Below are positions 20,904-29,375 of a stretch of DNA of 64,000 nucleotides, in pieces (positions within the stretch are counted from its first letter, which is position 1; every line of letters starts with the position of its first letter). The notes beneath the pieces were generated by a model. That model was not told the DNA's origin and did not search any database. It worked only from the letters and a program-made list of their open reading frames with translations. The position numbers and the translations under genes were made by a program. This stretch comes from Hydractinia symbiolongicarpus (taxonomy: Eukaryota; Cnidaria; Hydrozoa; Anthoathecata; Hydractiniidae), in the NCBI RefSeq assembly GCF_029227915.1, contig NC_079887.1, positions 22,563,650 through 22,627,649 of the forward strand, given 5' to 3'.

Positions 20904-22223
20904 CTACGACTTCTTGCCTCTCTTTTCAACGTAGGCCACAACAAGAGCAGCAGCGGCAGCGATCGCTATGTAGAGGTGTTTGGCTGCGTATTCAACAACT
21001 TTTGCTGCCACTCTGAAAAAGAACGAGACAACCGTGCCAATAATCCCTGGTAGCGCCGCACCTGCCTTACCTGCCAGGTATTTCAAAAATTTTCCAAGCC
21101 TTTCCAGCTGTTTTTGTATAAAACCTTTTTTTCCAGCGGCACTTTCTCCTGCGCCTGTTGCGGAACCACCACCTGTAACTGCGAGTACGATGGTGGAAAT
21201 CAGTAGACCAACAGCCGAGACGATGCTTGCTATAGTAATCCCTTGCTCCTTGAACAAGATTCTAAGCTTTTCAGTTAGGGATTTATCGTCTTCTGCGATT
21301 TTCATCAGCGTTTCCTTAATTGCTTTCAGTTGGCTCTGAGTGTCAGATGATAGTAAATCGTGTGCTTCTCGTACTGCTTCCTTTTGATCTTGGAGTCGTT
21401 CTAGATCTTCCATAGCCCTTGCAATATCTTCGTTCCAGATAGTTTGCTGTTCCTCTGATAGAGTCGCAGGTGTAGCCTTCTTCGTCTCAAGCCTTTTTAC
21501 CTTGGCTTCTGCTTTGGCGATCTCGCTGTCGTAGAAGATCATCTTGTTTTTCAGGTGCTTCAGGTTACCCCTTAGCGTTGGAAGCTCGAGGTTGAGCCCT
21601 CTTCTTTCACGCTCTGTGAAGCTGGTGCCAAAGGGAGTCTCTTGCTCCTGCGGAGCCGCTAGGCGATCGATCAGGCTCTCGGCTTCATCAAGGACGTTCT
21701 CGAGCAGCGGCATCATTTCGATATCATCGGCCTTCTCTTGCTGAGCCGCTAGGCGATCAACGTGAACAATCTCGTTAAGGAGTTTCTGAGCCATTGCTTT
21801 ACTGCCTTTGTTTGGTGTAGTATAGTCGGTAAACCCTATGGCTCGCAAGCGATTTGTACCTAACCTCCTCCGTATCTCGGCAACGCTCCTTAATTCACCA
21901 TGCCTTTTCGTGATCTCTATGCCATCGAAAAGAAGCTGGTTTCCTCGTGCCTCAAACTCGTTGTAATATCTCGCGATTGGCTGCCCCCGCTCCTCACCAA
22001 GGTGTTCGTAAAGATCGTCGACCTTTGATTTTAATAGCTCTTCCCTCTGCCTTGTCGTGGTGTCTCGTGCTGAGCCGCTAGACGATTGCTACTGATGGTC
22101 TTGCAGAGCCGCCAGGCGATCTGGCGTTAGCGTGGAGCTGGCATCAGGCCTACTGAAATCCTCGTCTGGAATGTTTTCCTCTGACGTAAAGTCGTCTCCT
22201 TCGTATATTGGATTAATTGGCAT
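20904..22223 (-). pseudogene. Coiled-coil membrane protein with DRLAA repeats, one in-frame TAG
   Basis: The true start is the ATG at 22221-22223, after AATAA; the old Polinton keeps the same start context at 36722. The frame runs about 440 codons to 20904 with one TAG at 22089-22091 between two Gln codons. The N-terminal third has three DRLAA(P/Q/L)Q motifs. The centre is a long coiled coil (KAEAKVKRLETKK, DLERLQDQKEAVREAHDLL). The C-terminal 120 residues hold two hydrophobic segments (ASIVSAVGLLISTIVLAV; LYIAIAAAAALVVAYV) and a basic tail. The composition resembles minor virion proteins that contact membrane or core; the function is unknown. It is divergent from the MCP gene across a 33-bp spacer. 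Confidence 0.7.
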
Positions 22224-22244
22224 TTATTTGAAATGAAACTCAGC

Positions 22245-22256
22245 TAATAATAAAGC
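22245..22256 (+). promoter_or_regulatory. AATAAA-type start motif, MCP gene
   Basis: TAATAATAAAGC abutting the ATG of the MCP. The opposite gene has AATAA before its own ATG in the same 33-bp spacer. Confidence 0.6.
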
Positions 22257-23540
22257 ATGAGTAACATATTCGGAACTAAGCTCGATCCCTACGCGGAGAT
22301 TAAAACAATGATGGCTATGAAAGGGAAGAAGCAGCGTGTAAAAGTAAGTCATGTGCCTAGTACGATTAATCAGAACGAGGACTTGTATGTTGACATTCCC
22401 AACATGGGGCAGAACGATGTAATTTTTCCAGGCAGTATCAAACTACTTTTCGATCTGGAACTTACGGGAACAAACACGAAGCGCACTATCGTCAGCAATA
22501 TCGGCAAAGCCCTGGTACAAAATCTTCGTATCACTTTGAATGGCAACGAGGTGCAAAATATTAGCGATTTCAGCACCCTGGCGGTCTACCGGGATCTCTG
22601 GCTACCAAAATTTGATCGGGAAAACAACTTGATCCTAGAGGGGATCAATCCGAACGACGGTACAATCCGCGCCCTACAGGTAAAAGCGACTGATCATGTA
22701 GGCACGGATGAAGAAAAAGCGATCGTCGCAGCTTATGGCAACACCTTTTGCATCCCTATTGGTAAAATGTTCGAACTCACGAGGGATCTGCCGTTCTACC
22801 AGCCAGGGCTACACGATAGGCTGCAATTCGTTATACATTTTGCATCGTACGGTGACGTTATCAAAGATGGTGGTACCCCAGCTGTTGGAAGCACGGCAGC
22901 TAAGCCCGCAGACAGTGCGTACAAGATCACTAATATCGCACTAGAGTTTGACAAGGTTAATAACGAGGGTCTCGCGAGCGCTATGATGTCACGGTACAGC
23001 CGTCTTGCGCTACCTTATGAAAGGGTACTCCGTAGCAAGGTTGTCACGATGAAAAAGGCTGATACCAGCTACAATTTGCAAATTGATACTCCAGCAAAAA
23101 GTTTAAAAGGCGTATTATTATTGTTCGTAGATCCGGGGAAAGTGAAGGCTTACTCGGGTGCTAACGAGGTCTTCTACAACCCAAAGATCGAAAAAATCCC
23201 GATCACTGTCGAGGGTGAGCCTAATGAGCTCTACACGCACGCGATGCTCCCGAAAGATCACCTCGAGCAGATCGTAAACTTATTCGGTAGCCACGATTCG
23301 GGGGTGACGATTGGGCAGTTCATGACTGAGCGTTATGCCCTGTTTGTTGATTTCCGAGCATCACCTGATCACAGTCTCCATGGTTCCGGAAGGCCGTTAC
23401 AGAGATTGTCAGACGGTATAACATTGCATATGACAAAGAAAGCAGACGGAACAACGGGGAATATTAAATGCTACGTTTTCCTACTTCAAGATGCTCAGCT
23501 AAACATCTTAGATGGGCGTTTTCACAGTGTCGAATATTAA
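22257..23540 (+). CDS. MCP: Major capsid protein (Polinton jelly-roll MCP)
   Basis: 427 aa, intact. It shows the Polinton/adintovirus capsid pattern: DLYVDIPNMGQNDVIFPGSI (first strands), IGKALVQNLRITLNGNEV, YRDLWLPKFDREN, then NTFCIPIGKMFELTRDLPFY near residue 170, and C-terminal LHGSGRPLQRLSDGITL. It builds the icosahedral shell as capsomers. It is shorter than many double-jelly-roll MCPs (about 550-650 aa in my recollection), so either the loops are short or the second roll is compact. The next gene begins 7 bp after the stop. A decayed homologue lies at 36756-37664 in the old element. Confidence 0.85.
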   Translation: MSNIFGTKLDPYAEIKTMMAMKGKKQRVKVSHVPSTINQNEDLYVDIPNMGQNDVIFPGSIKLLFDLELTGTNTKRTIVSNIGKALVQNLRITLNGNEVQNISDFSTLAVYRDLWLPKFDRENNLILEGINPNDGTIRALQVKATDHVGTDEEKAIVAAYGNTFCIPIGKMFELTRDLPFYQPGLHDRLQFVIHFASYGDVIKDGGTPAVGSTAAKPADSAYKITNIALEFDKVNNEGLASAMMSRYSRLALPYERVLRSKVVTMKKADTSYNLQIDTPAKSLKGVLLLFVDPGKVKAYSGANEVFYNPKIEKIPITVEGEPNELYTHAMLPKDHLEQIVNLFGSHDSGVTIGQFMTERYALFVDFRASPDHSLHGSGRPLQRLSDGITLHMTKKADGTTGNIKCYVFLLQDAQLNILDGRFHSVEY

Positions 23541-23547
23541 AATAAAG

Positions 23548-23904
23548 ATGGCAAGCATATTAGTACTCACGGGTGGGGCTATAATCAATGCCCTCGCTTT
23601 TAGCGGATCGAATAGAAGGCGCGACAAGGCGATTGAACAACTGCAAGCTGCTCAAGCACAGCGGGTACGTGACAGGCAGGCAAAGATCGATTGGTATACC
23701 CATCAACGAGAGCTGAAAAGGCAAGCTGGAGAGAGCTTGAAGGAGCTTGATGAAGGCATGCGTCAGTACTATATCACAACGATCGAGAAGGCTCCTAAGT
23801 TATCCGACTTCTACACGCCCAGCAAGCAGCAACAAGACGGCGAACTGACGTTCATCGTAGGATCACTAGCCCTCCTTGGTTTTTCAGTGTACAAATGGGC
23901 GTAA
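23548..23904 (+). CDS. Small capsid-associated membrane protein of Polintons
   Basis: 118 aa from the ATG at 23548, preceded by AAATAAAG that overlaps the MCP stop; a longer in-frame start upstream is less likely. Hydrophobic N-terminus (ILVLTGGAIINALAFSGSN), a charged helical centre (KAIEQLQAAQAQRVRDRQAK), a block EGMRQYYITTIEKAPKLSDFY and a C-terminal membrane segment. Proteins of this pattern sit next to the MCP in many cnidarian Polintons as I recall; the exact role is unknown and is perhaps a minor capsid or membrane anchor. The homologous pseudogene in the old Polinton (about 42740-43050) is on the opposite strand relative to its MCP. Confidence 0.7.
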   Translation: MASILVLTGGAIINALAFSGSNRRRDKAIEQLQAAQAQRVRDRQAKIDWYTHQRELKRQAGESLKELDEGMRQYYITTIEKAPKLSDFYTPSKQQQDGELTFIVGSLALLGFSVYKWA

Positions 23905-23909
23905 AATGT

Positions 23910-23936
23910 TTTCGACATGTAATAAACATGTCGAAA
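23910..23936 (+). terminator. Hairpin overlapping the integrase start codon
   Basis: Perfect 11-bp stem TTTCGACATGT with loop AATAA. The stem contains the integrase ATG (23928-23930), and the loop is the start motif. The old Polinton has a hairpin at the same place (42651-42683) with a different stem sequence. Confidence 0.75.
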
Positions 23937-24977
23937 CATATCATTACTCCAGAAGAAGCGAAAAAATTAAGCAGTATTTACTATACCCCTGAAAATTTAT
24001 GGACTGGTCGGAAGGCTGTTAAATTGCTCGCTGAGCACAGTGGACTACCTAAAAAGAAAGTCGTACACTGGCTATCTCGTCAGTTGCTCTGGCTCAGACA
24101 TATCAAGGGGCCCAAGCGCATCAACTACCCGCATTTTACAATTACAAGGCCTAATGAAATACACCAATTTGATTTGCTCTATATGCCTCATAACAAAGTA
24201 TACAGTAACGTGTACAAATATATCCTCACTGGGATCGATGTAGCCTCGAGATACAAGGTAGCTAGACCATTGAGAACGAAGAAAGCCAGCGAAGTCGCTG
24301 ACATGATCAAAGACATTTACGCGAAGCCCGGAGGCAAAGCAGGACCTTTACGCTATCCGAAGATCTTCCAGTGCGACAACGGTAGTGAGTTCAAGTCAGA
24401 TGTGACAAAACTGCTAGAGGGCAAGGGCGTCGAGATTAAGCGCGCAACCACCAAATATCATCATACGTTTACAGCCTTTGTCGAGTCCTATAACAAGGTG
24501 CTTGCGGAGAGACTGTTCAAGTCCCAGGATGCACAAGAGTTGGTCACTGAAGAGACTAGTACTACATGGGTGAAACATCTGTACACTATCGTGAAAAGCA
24601 TGAACAATACCAAGACTGCCATGATCGGGATGAAACCCAACAAGGCAATCAAGCTAGATGAAGTCGCACTTACGAAAGGCGATCGCCTGCGGCTCCGTCC
24701 TGACGGGCAAGAGTATCCCGAGGAAAAGCCTCTACCTGAGGACGGTCTTTACTTGTACCTGCTACAACCGGGAGAAGAGCATGGTGATGCGAAAAGACGT
24801 GCTACTGACGCCTGGTGGAGCAAAAAGACGTATAGGTTGGATCGTGCTCTTGCTGAGACGGGTACACGTCTCCTGTACTATTTGGCAGATGGGCCTGATC
24901 GAAGTTTTGTGGCAGAGGAGTTGATGCTGGTGCCGAAAGATGTTGAAGTACCTCCAGAGCATGTCAAGGAGTGGTAA
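23928..24977 (+). CDS. INT: rve-family integrase (retroviral-type DDE)
   Basis: 349 aa, intact, from the ATG inside the hairpin. The catalytic triad is visible: D in HQFDLLYMP (about residue 81), D in FQCDNGSEF (about 145) and E in AFVESYNK (about 181). The N-terminal 60 residues hold HTH-like helices (LPKKKVVHWLSRQLLWLRHI), and the C-terminal part ends in a small beta-rich domain (SFVAEELMLVP) like the chromo/SH3 tails of Polinton integrases. It joins element ends to target DNA and makes the short target duplication. It is followed by a hairpin and a convergent BRO gene. The homologous pseudogene is at 42050-42690. Confidence 0.92.
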   Translation: MSKHIITPEEAKKLSSIYYTPENLWTGRKAVKLLAEHSGLPKKKVVHWLSRQLLWLRHIKGPKRINYPHFTITRPNEIHQFDLLYMPHNKVYSNVYKYILTGIDVASRYKVARPLRTKKASEVADMIKDIYAKPGGKAGPLRYPKIFQCDNGSEFKSDVTKLLEGKGVEIKRATTKYHHTFTAFVESYNKVLAERLFKSQDAQELVTEETSTTWVKHLYTIVKSMNNTKTAMIGMKPNKAIKLDEVALTKGDRLRLRPDGQEYPEEKPLPEDGLYLYLLQPGEEHGDAKRRATDAWWSKKTYRLDRALAETGTRLLYYLADGPDRSFVAEELMLVPKDVEVPPEHVKEW

Positions 24978-24986
24978 ACTTCGTAG

Positions 24987-25014
24987 TTTTTGTAATCTAT
25001 CAAGGTTACAAAAA
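24987..25014. terminator. Hairpin between integrase and BRO stops
   Basis: Stem TTTTTGTAATCT paired with AGGTTACAAAAA (one G-T pair), loop of four, in the 42-bp gap between convergent stop codons. Confidence 0.65.
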
Positions 25015-25019
25015 AAATC

Positions 25020-25736
25020 CTAGATCTCGGCAAGCTCCATCAATCTCTGATGTGTATAATTACGACCTAATCGAAAGTGCCTTGGACGTTCGGGATTTAC
25101 TTCAATGCATCCACGCTCTCGGAGCCAGTTGTAATGTATAATGGCATTTGGAGTTTCTGCAAGAACGACGAGTTGACCGTTGGGATGATCTGTTAACTTG
25201 TTGAGAATCTTTTGCGCTACATAGCCTTGTTGTCCACATATAGCGACATACGGATATTCGTCGTTGTTATTCTTTTGGATTATAACCATCCCGTTATCCT
25301 TTCTAGGGTCTTGCGCACATGGAACATGTCGCTGCCGTAGCTCTATGATTTCTTGCTCTTGTGCGGCTATCGTTCGATCCTTGTAATTCAAGTCGTTGTT
25401 GCGCAGAACCAGCTCCGCTTTCTTTTTCCCAACAAACCAATCCAAAAATGGTTCTGCTTCAGGTCTACCACACCTCAAGAGGAAGCAATAAAGGCCTGGC
25501 TCTATCAGCAAAACTGTGTTTGGGTGGACAGATCTGTCCACCTCATCGAGCTCAGCAACAACAGCGTCGCCAAGACGTATTTTGTACTTGTCAGGAACAA
25601 GTCTCTGAAGGGCTTTTACTCCCGCCTCCCGCTTATAGCCCGCGGCTCTCCAAACATCGGAGGCAACGATGCATTGACCTTTATACTGAAATGATCGGAC
25701 TTGCTTTCCTTCAAAGTAATCAACCACAAGAGACAT
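25020..25736 (-). CDS. BRO-N domain protein
   Basis: 238 aa, intact. The ATG follows TATAAGAAAG. Residues 1-110 fit the BRO-N/KilA-type DNA-binding domain of large DNA viruses: FEGKQVRSFQYKGQCIVASDVWRAAGY, RLVPDKYKIRL, IEPGLYCFLLRCGRPEAEPF. Residues 120-150 are coiled coil (DRTIAAQEQEIIELRQRH). The C-terminal part (EYPYVAICGQQGYVAQKILN, NAIIHYNWLRERGCIEV) matches the fragment at 41401-41598 in the old Polinton. A DNA-binding regulator is the usual inference for this family. Confidence 0.75.
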   Translation of the reverse strand: MSLVVDYFEGKQVRSFQYKGQCIVASDVWRAAGYKREAGVKALQRLVPDKYKIRLGDAVVAELDEVDRSVHPNTVLLIEPGLYCFLLRCGRPEAEPFLDWFVGKKKAELVLRNNDLNYKDRTIAAQEQEIIELRQRHVPCAQDPRKDNGMVIIQKNNNDEYPYVAICGQQGYVAQKILNKLTDHPNGQLVVLAETPNAIIHYNWLRERGCIEVNPERPRHFRLGRNYTHQRLMELAEI

Positions 25737-25772
25737 CTTTCTTATACACGCCAAGGCTTAACCACAGTTTTT

Positions 25773-25799
25773 TTTTGTGATTCGAAAAAAGTCACAAAA
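25773..25799 (-). terminator. 3'-end hairpin after the 60-aa gene
   Basis: Perfect 8-bp stem TTTTGTGA extended by two more pairs, immediately after the minus-strand stop at 25800. Confidence 0.6.
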
Positions 25800-25982
25800 T
25801 TACGAGGTCCAATAACTAACACTAAGCTGAGGAAGCCATAGATATTTTTTGCATAACTCTTCAATATCCCGAGTGGTGTTTACCAGTTTGCTGTCATCGT
25901 CATCATCCACTGCATCTATTAGTCTGGAATGGGCTCTTAAAAGAGCTTGATACACAGCTTTAATTACGCTCTCATTATCCAT
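25800..25982 (-). CDS. Small hypothetical Polinton protein, 60 aa
   Basis: ATG preceded by TATAAGAAAAG, close to the motif before the BRO gene. The protein is acidic and helical (LIDAVDDDDDSKLVNTTRDIEELCKKYLWLP). I do not recognise it. Its promoter motif and the hairpin after its stop support it as a real gene lying between BRO and ATPase. Confidence 0.5.
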   Translation of the reverse strand: MDNESVIKAVYQALLRAHSRLIDAVDDDDDSKLVNTTRDIEELCKKYLWLPQLSVSYWTS

Positions 25983-26032
25983 CTTTTCTTATATGTCAAG
26001 AGTCTAACCAACAATCTTGCTTGGGACAGAAC

Positions 26033-26629
26033 TCAAAAAATTTTCCAAGTCCTGGGATGCTCCAGTCTTATGTACAAGCAAGCATGCTTGGACTTTTTGA
26101 GCTGAGCTTTGATAGTCTCCCAGTCGCTGATCATATTGGTTTCCTCGTCGATCAATTTCAAATCCGATCGTTCGTGGGGGTACCACATGAACAACTGCTT
26201 TTTTTGCCTTCAAAGGTTCTTCGGCAAGGCGGTATACGACTGCGTTAGTAGCCAGAGACTGTGTTTGCGATGTCTACCACTGATGGCAAGCTCAAGCAAG
26301 GGCTGTCGCTTTTTATCAAGGCTATCGTCGGCTATCATATCGTCAACGATAAACAACGTCTCTTCGCCCGCCAGCAATGACGACAGTTTTTGGATCTACT
26401 CGAACAGCTGCTCCTTGGGCTCCACCAGAAACACGTAGTCATCCCTCTATAGCGAGGATCTCTCGAGATAGGTCTTGTTCCAGCGGATTGTAGGGCAGAG
26501 AATGACAATGTTGTCGAAATGCTGCCTATACTCGTTCTCAAGCAAATCCAGGACACGCTGCGTCTTGCCGCAACTTGTAGGCCCTGTGAAGATTGTCGTA
26601 TGCGGGTCTTTGACAATGTCTAGAGTCAT
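26033..26629 (-). pseudogene. ATPase: A32/FtsK-HerA-like packaging ATPase with three in-frame stops
   Basis: 199 codons in one unbroken frame, interrupted by TAG (26447-26449), TAG (26396-26398) and TGA (26210-26212), with no frameshift. Walker A is GPTSCGKT near residue 16; Walker B is ETLFIVDD; the later LLTQSY region fits the ATPase sensor strand. In Polintons this ATPase is thought to pump DNA into the capsid. The final stop position is conserved relative to the block KHACLYIRLEHP. The ATG follows AAATAAA. The old copy (37680-38440) confirms the frame. This damage alone would stop packaging in cis. Confidence 0.85.
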
Positions 26630-26655
26630 TTTATTTTAGGTCCTTCGGGTCACTC

Positions 26656-26676
26656 GTGTTTGCCTTGGGCAGACAC
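26656..26676 (-). terminator. 3'-end hairpin after the 80-aa membrane gene
   Basis: 9-bp stem GTGTTTGCC / GGCAGACAC with one G-T pair and a 3-nt loop, between the stop at 26784 and the ATPase start. Confidence 0.5.
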
Positions 26677-26783
26677 AAACCTTGTAGGGTGCTTACTTAG
26701 AGATGAAGCGGTTACCTTTTCTAATGTTCTCGCTTGCCCACATTGGTTGGGTATTTGTATAGTGTAGTCTTCTCGTTGGTCAA

Positions 26784-27026
26784 CTATTTTGGAGGCATCA
26801 TGGAACGCTTATACCACCCTTGTTTTATCGCGTAATCGTCGAATAATATCGCTCCTGTCATATAGCCAGCGAGCTTCAAGCCGTCCTCCATGTCCATCTT
26901 GGCCCCCGGTCTAGAAACTCCCAGAGCCTTTTTCGCGCCTAGCGCCAAGACAATAGTATAGGATACTAGTCTGACAGATTCCCACAAGGAATCGACGACT
27001 TCTTTCTGATAATCTTTGCTGCTCAT
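26784..27026 (-). CDS. Small membrane protein, 80 aa
   Basis: Intact, ATG preceded by TTAATAA. A charged N-terminus is followed by a hydrophobic stretch (LVSYTIVLALGAKKALGV), then LAGYMTGAILFDDYAIKQGWY. The C-terminal block is clearly preserved in the old Polinton at 43119-43315 in the same orientation, so the gene is old and was under selection. Family unknown to me; probably a virion or membrane protein by its location. Confidence 0.65.
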   Translation of the reverse strand: MSSKDYQKEVVDSLWESVRLVSYTIVLALGAKKALGVSRPGAKMDMEDGLKLAGYMTGAILFDDYAIKQGWYKRSMMPPK

Positions 27027-27035
27027 TTATTAAGG

Positions 27036-27410
27036 TTATCGCATCTTGAAAATGTCAATATCAGGCTGACGCTCGGGCTCTTGCTTTCGCGTGGGTTGAG
27101 ACGGGCTTCGCCCTTCCACTGACACGGGCGCACGTACTCCTGTGGAGACGATTTCAGCAGGCTTCTTACGTATGTAATAGACTGCCACGCAAACAGCAAG
27201 TACGGCAGCTAGACCTCCAGCGACATAGAGACTGTCTGGGAACTTGTGAGGACTTGCAACAGGTTCCTGACCCTCTTGCGAAGTACTTTTGCCCAAGTTC
27301 TGCTGTAAGTCAGCCTTGTTCTTGCGATTCCATTCAGCAAGTTTTTTTCCAGCAGCAACTCGACCCTCATTCTTCTTGGTTAAGACTTGGTTACATTGTT
27401 CTTCACTTAT
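27036..27410 (-). pseudogene. Single-pass membrane protein with lost start codon
   Basis: 125 codons counting the start position. At the expected start the sequence is AATAAATA; the old Polinton has ATAAATGAGT at the matching point (43717-43719), so ATG became ATA here. The remaining frame is open: a charged N-terminal helix (KKLAEWNRKNKADLQQ), a membrane segment (LYVAGGLAAVLAVCVAVYYI) and a proline-rich basic tail. An internal start could give a shorter product of about 86 residues. Confidence 0.6.
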
Positions 27411-27466
27411 TTATTTAGACTTGCCCTTGGAAAAATAGTAGATGAAAAGAGGTTTTTATCCGAAGT

Positions 27467-27931
27467 GCCCAGATCGGGGGTAGAGGTGACTGTCGATTCA
27501 ACAGGGACCTACAACGAAGGAAAAACCATCCATATCACTGAATCAGGGCTATATAATTTGATATTTGGAAGCAGCCGAAGCAAGTCAAAAGGAGCTACAA
27601 ATGCTCGCTTAAAGATGCGTGTGAGGTGGAAAGTGTTCCGCTATCCAACTCACTCCCTTACCACGACGGCAAAGCTGTGTGTGAGTGGGTACCTTTGGAC
27701 GGTACCGACTTCACCCCTTACCACGACGGCAAAGCTGTGTACATTTCCAAGTCTTTATCCGAAGTGCCAAGATCGGGGGTGGTAGTGGGGGACGTTTCAT
27801 ACCCCACCTACAACGAGGGGAAAGCCATCTACTGGTTTAAACGACCGAAGGTACTCTGGGCTAAAAATTTTGTAAAGAGCTTTACAAAATTTCCTTGTAG
27901 TGACGAATCAGTGAATTTTCGACTTTTCTAG
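27467..27931 (+). pseudogene. BRO-N remnants, scrambled and internally duplicated
   Basis: Two overlapping plus-strand frames carry BRO-like pieces such as ITESGLYNLIFGSSRSKSK, and repeated blocks: a segment from CCGAAGTGCC at 27467 recurs at 27759, and CCACGACGGCAAAGCTGTGT occurs at 27660 and 27720. Frames change several times. This looks like a BRO gene broken and partly duplicated, or several short fragments. It runs against the direction of its neighbours. Confidence 0.45.
27865..27892. terminator. 13-bp perfect hairpin
   Basis: Arms AAATTTTGTAAAG and CTTTACAAAATTT around a 2-nt AG loop, inside the last part of the BRO remnant and just before the convergent small gene. It is the strongest hairpin in the element. 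Confidence 0.6.
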
Positions 27932-27977
27932 TAGAGCCAAGTTTTGCTCAAAATTATCCCATACCTTCACCAAGAAC

Positions 27978-28166
27978 CTACAGACCATCATGCTCGGATG
28001 CGTAGGTTCCGTACGCGAACAGTACTTCCCACCCTTTTAGAAATTCTTCTACGTATGCGTGGTTTTTCCGCCTTTGCGAGAGTTCGGCTAGCGTCGCAGT
28101 CTTTCTCAAAACATTCTGGTACTCATCTTCGTCTGCCATCCAATACTGCCTTTTCAATTTTTCCAT
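27978..28166 (-). CDS. Small hypothetical protein, 62 aa
   Basis: Starts MEKLKRQYWMADEDEYQNV after AACAAA. Basic and helical with no family recognised. The start context weakly fits the element's start motif. It may be a real small gene or chance. Confidence 0.35.
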   Translation of the reverse strand: MEKLKRQYWMADEDEYQNVLRKTATLAELSQRRKNHAYVEEFLKGWEVLFAYGTYASEHDGL

Positions 28167-28212
28167 TTTGTTAAATATCTGACTGCTCCCAATTTTTTTT
28201 ATTTTTTTTTAC

Positions 28213-28234
28213 ATCAAGACGGCTAGATCTTGAT
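28213..28234 (-). terminator. Hairpin at the end of the unknown gene
   Basis: 7-bp stem ATCAAGA / TCTTGAT, loop 8, overlapping the TAG at 28223. Weaker than the others. Confidence 0.4.
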
Positions 28235-28910
28235 CATACATCTGGAGGCCTTCAAACCGTTTCTGCCAGCGTATCTTATCGCGTTCTTATACAAAGTCCT
28301 CACTAAATTACACGCCTGTGGTGGAAAGCGATCAGCTTCTGGTGTCAGGATTACCCAACCGCGTGAGTGGGAGTCACCGTAAATGCTGCACCAATCTGTG
28401 TACCGTGCTTTTATTCTGCCCATTTCCCCCTTGCTTATACGATCAATATTTTCACGATTGCTCATATGAAACTTCGAAAGACTGTTTCCCATCTTCTTCT
28501 TGCTGTTCATCATCTCGCTCTTTATCTGTCTTGGACACATGCTGGCAGGCATGGTTAATTGTATGAGCAACAACCAATATTGGCGCTAGAAATTTTCCAA
28601 AGGCAGAGTACACAAGGATCCCTAAATCTGCCATGGAGTCCTTGATAATCGGGTCTTCCTCGATGTCTTTTTTCAGACCCTCCGCACTATCGAGTTGAAC
28701 AACATTACCTACGGCCTTCGCGTACATGCCAATCGCATGTGAAGAGAGTGCTTTGGCGGTCTTCTCCCCATTATCATGAATTTCTCGTTGAACATAGTCG
28801 GCGTACCTCATCTGATTCTGTGAGTATACCACTCAGAGCCTTTGGTTCACCATATCCAAGGTGTTTTTCAGTGCTGTCCTGCTTTGCAGGCTTAGCGTGC
28901 TTGCTCTTTA
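28223..28910 (-). pseudogene. Conserved Polinton protein of unknown function, frameshifted
   Basis: Pieces in different frames form one gene. The upstream part (about 28800-28910) has HLGYGEPKALSGILTESDE; the frame then changes near 28800 to YADYVQREIHDNGEKTAKAL...NVVQLDSAEGLKKDIEEDP and a hydrophobic stretch (LVYSAFGKFLAPILVVAHTI); it changes again near 28490-28500 to a C-terminal part (GRIKARYTDWCSIYGDSHS...FPPQACNLVRTLYKNA) that ends at 28223. The middle block is conserved at 43830-44060 in the old Polinton. No start codon was identified; TATAAAGAGC near 28910 may be the decayed start motif. Confidence 0.5.
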
Positions 28911-29375
28911 TACTCTATACAGAATGTCGTGCTTGTACATTAACGAAACCCACCTTTTTAAGTGAGCACTTTCAGAGGCCGTTCCTTGCACTGACATTTA
29001 ACCGGCATTTTGGCGCAATTTTCCCCGACTGGCACATTGTGTGGGAGAAACCGGGGCGAGACGGCCGCTTCCAGCTAGGACGTGCTCTCGCCCGCGCACC
29101 CCTAACCTTCCGCCAGGATCTAAGCCTGCTCTCACAATTTTACTATAATTCGAGCTTCGTATAAAACTATTCAGTATCACCTTGAGTACTACCTGTGTGA
29201 AAATTCACGCATCACTGGCTAGCTCGTTTGCGCATCATGCAGAAAACCTCTTGATTATTCAGAAATGTGTTTATCATTTTTGAATGGATGAGGCAAATGA
29301 GTTTTATCTTGTTACTACCGCTTTATACTGAAGAGGAGTGACTCGAAGCTGCGAGAGAAAAAAAAACACATCTTT
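28911..29375. other. Young Polinton: gap without supported gene
   Basis: About 460 bp with only chance frames on both strands. It may hold the decayed 5' part of the neighbouring gene. Confidence 0.4.
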
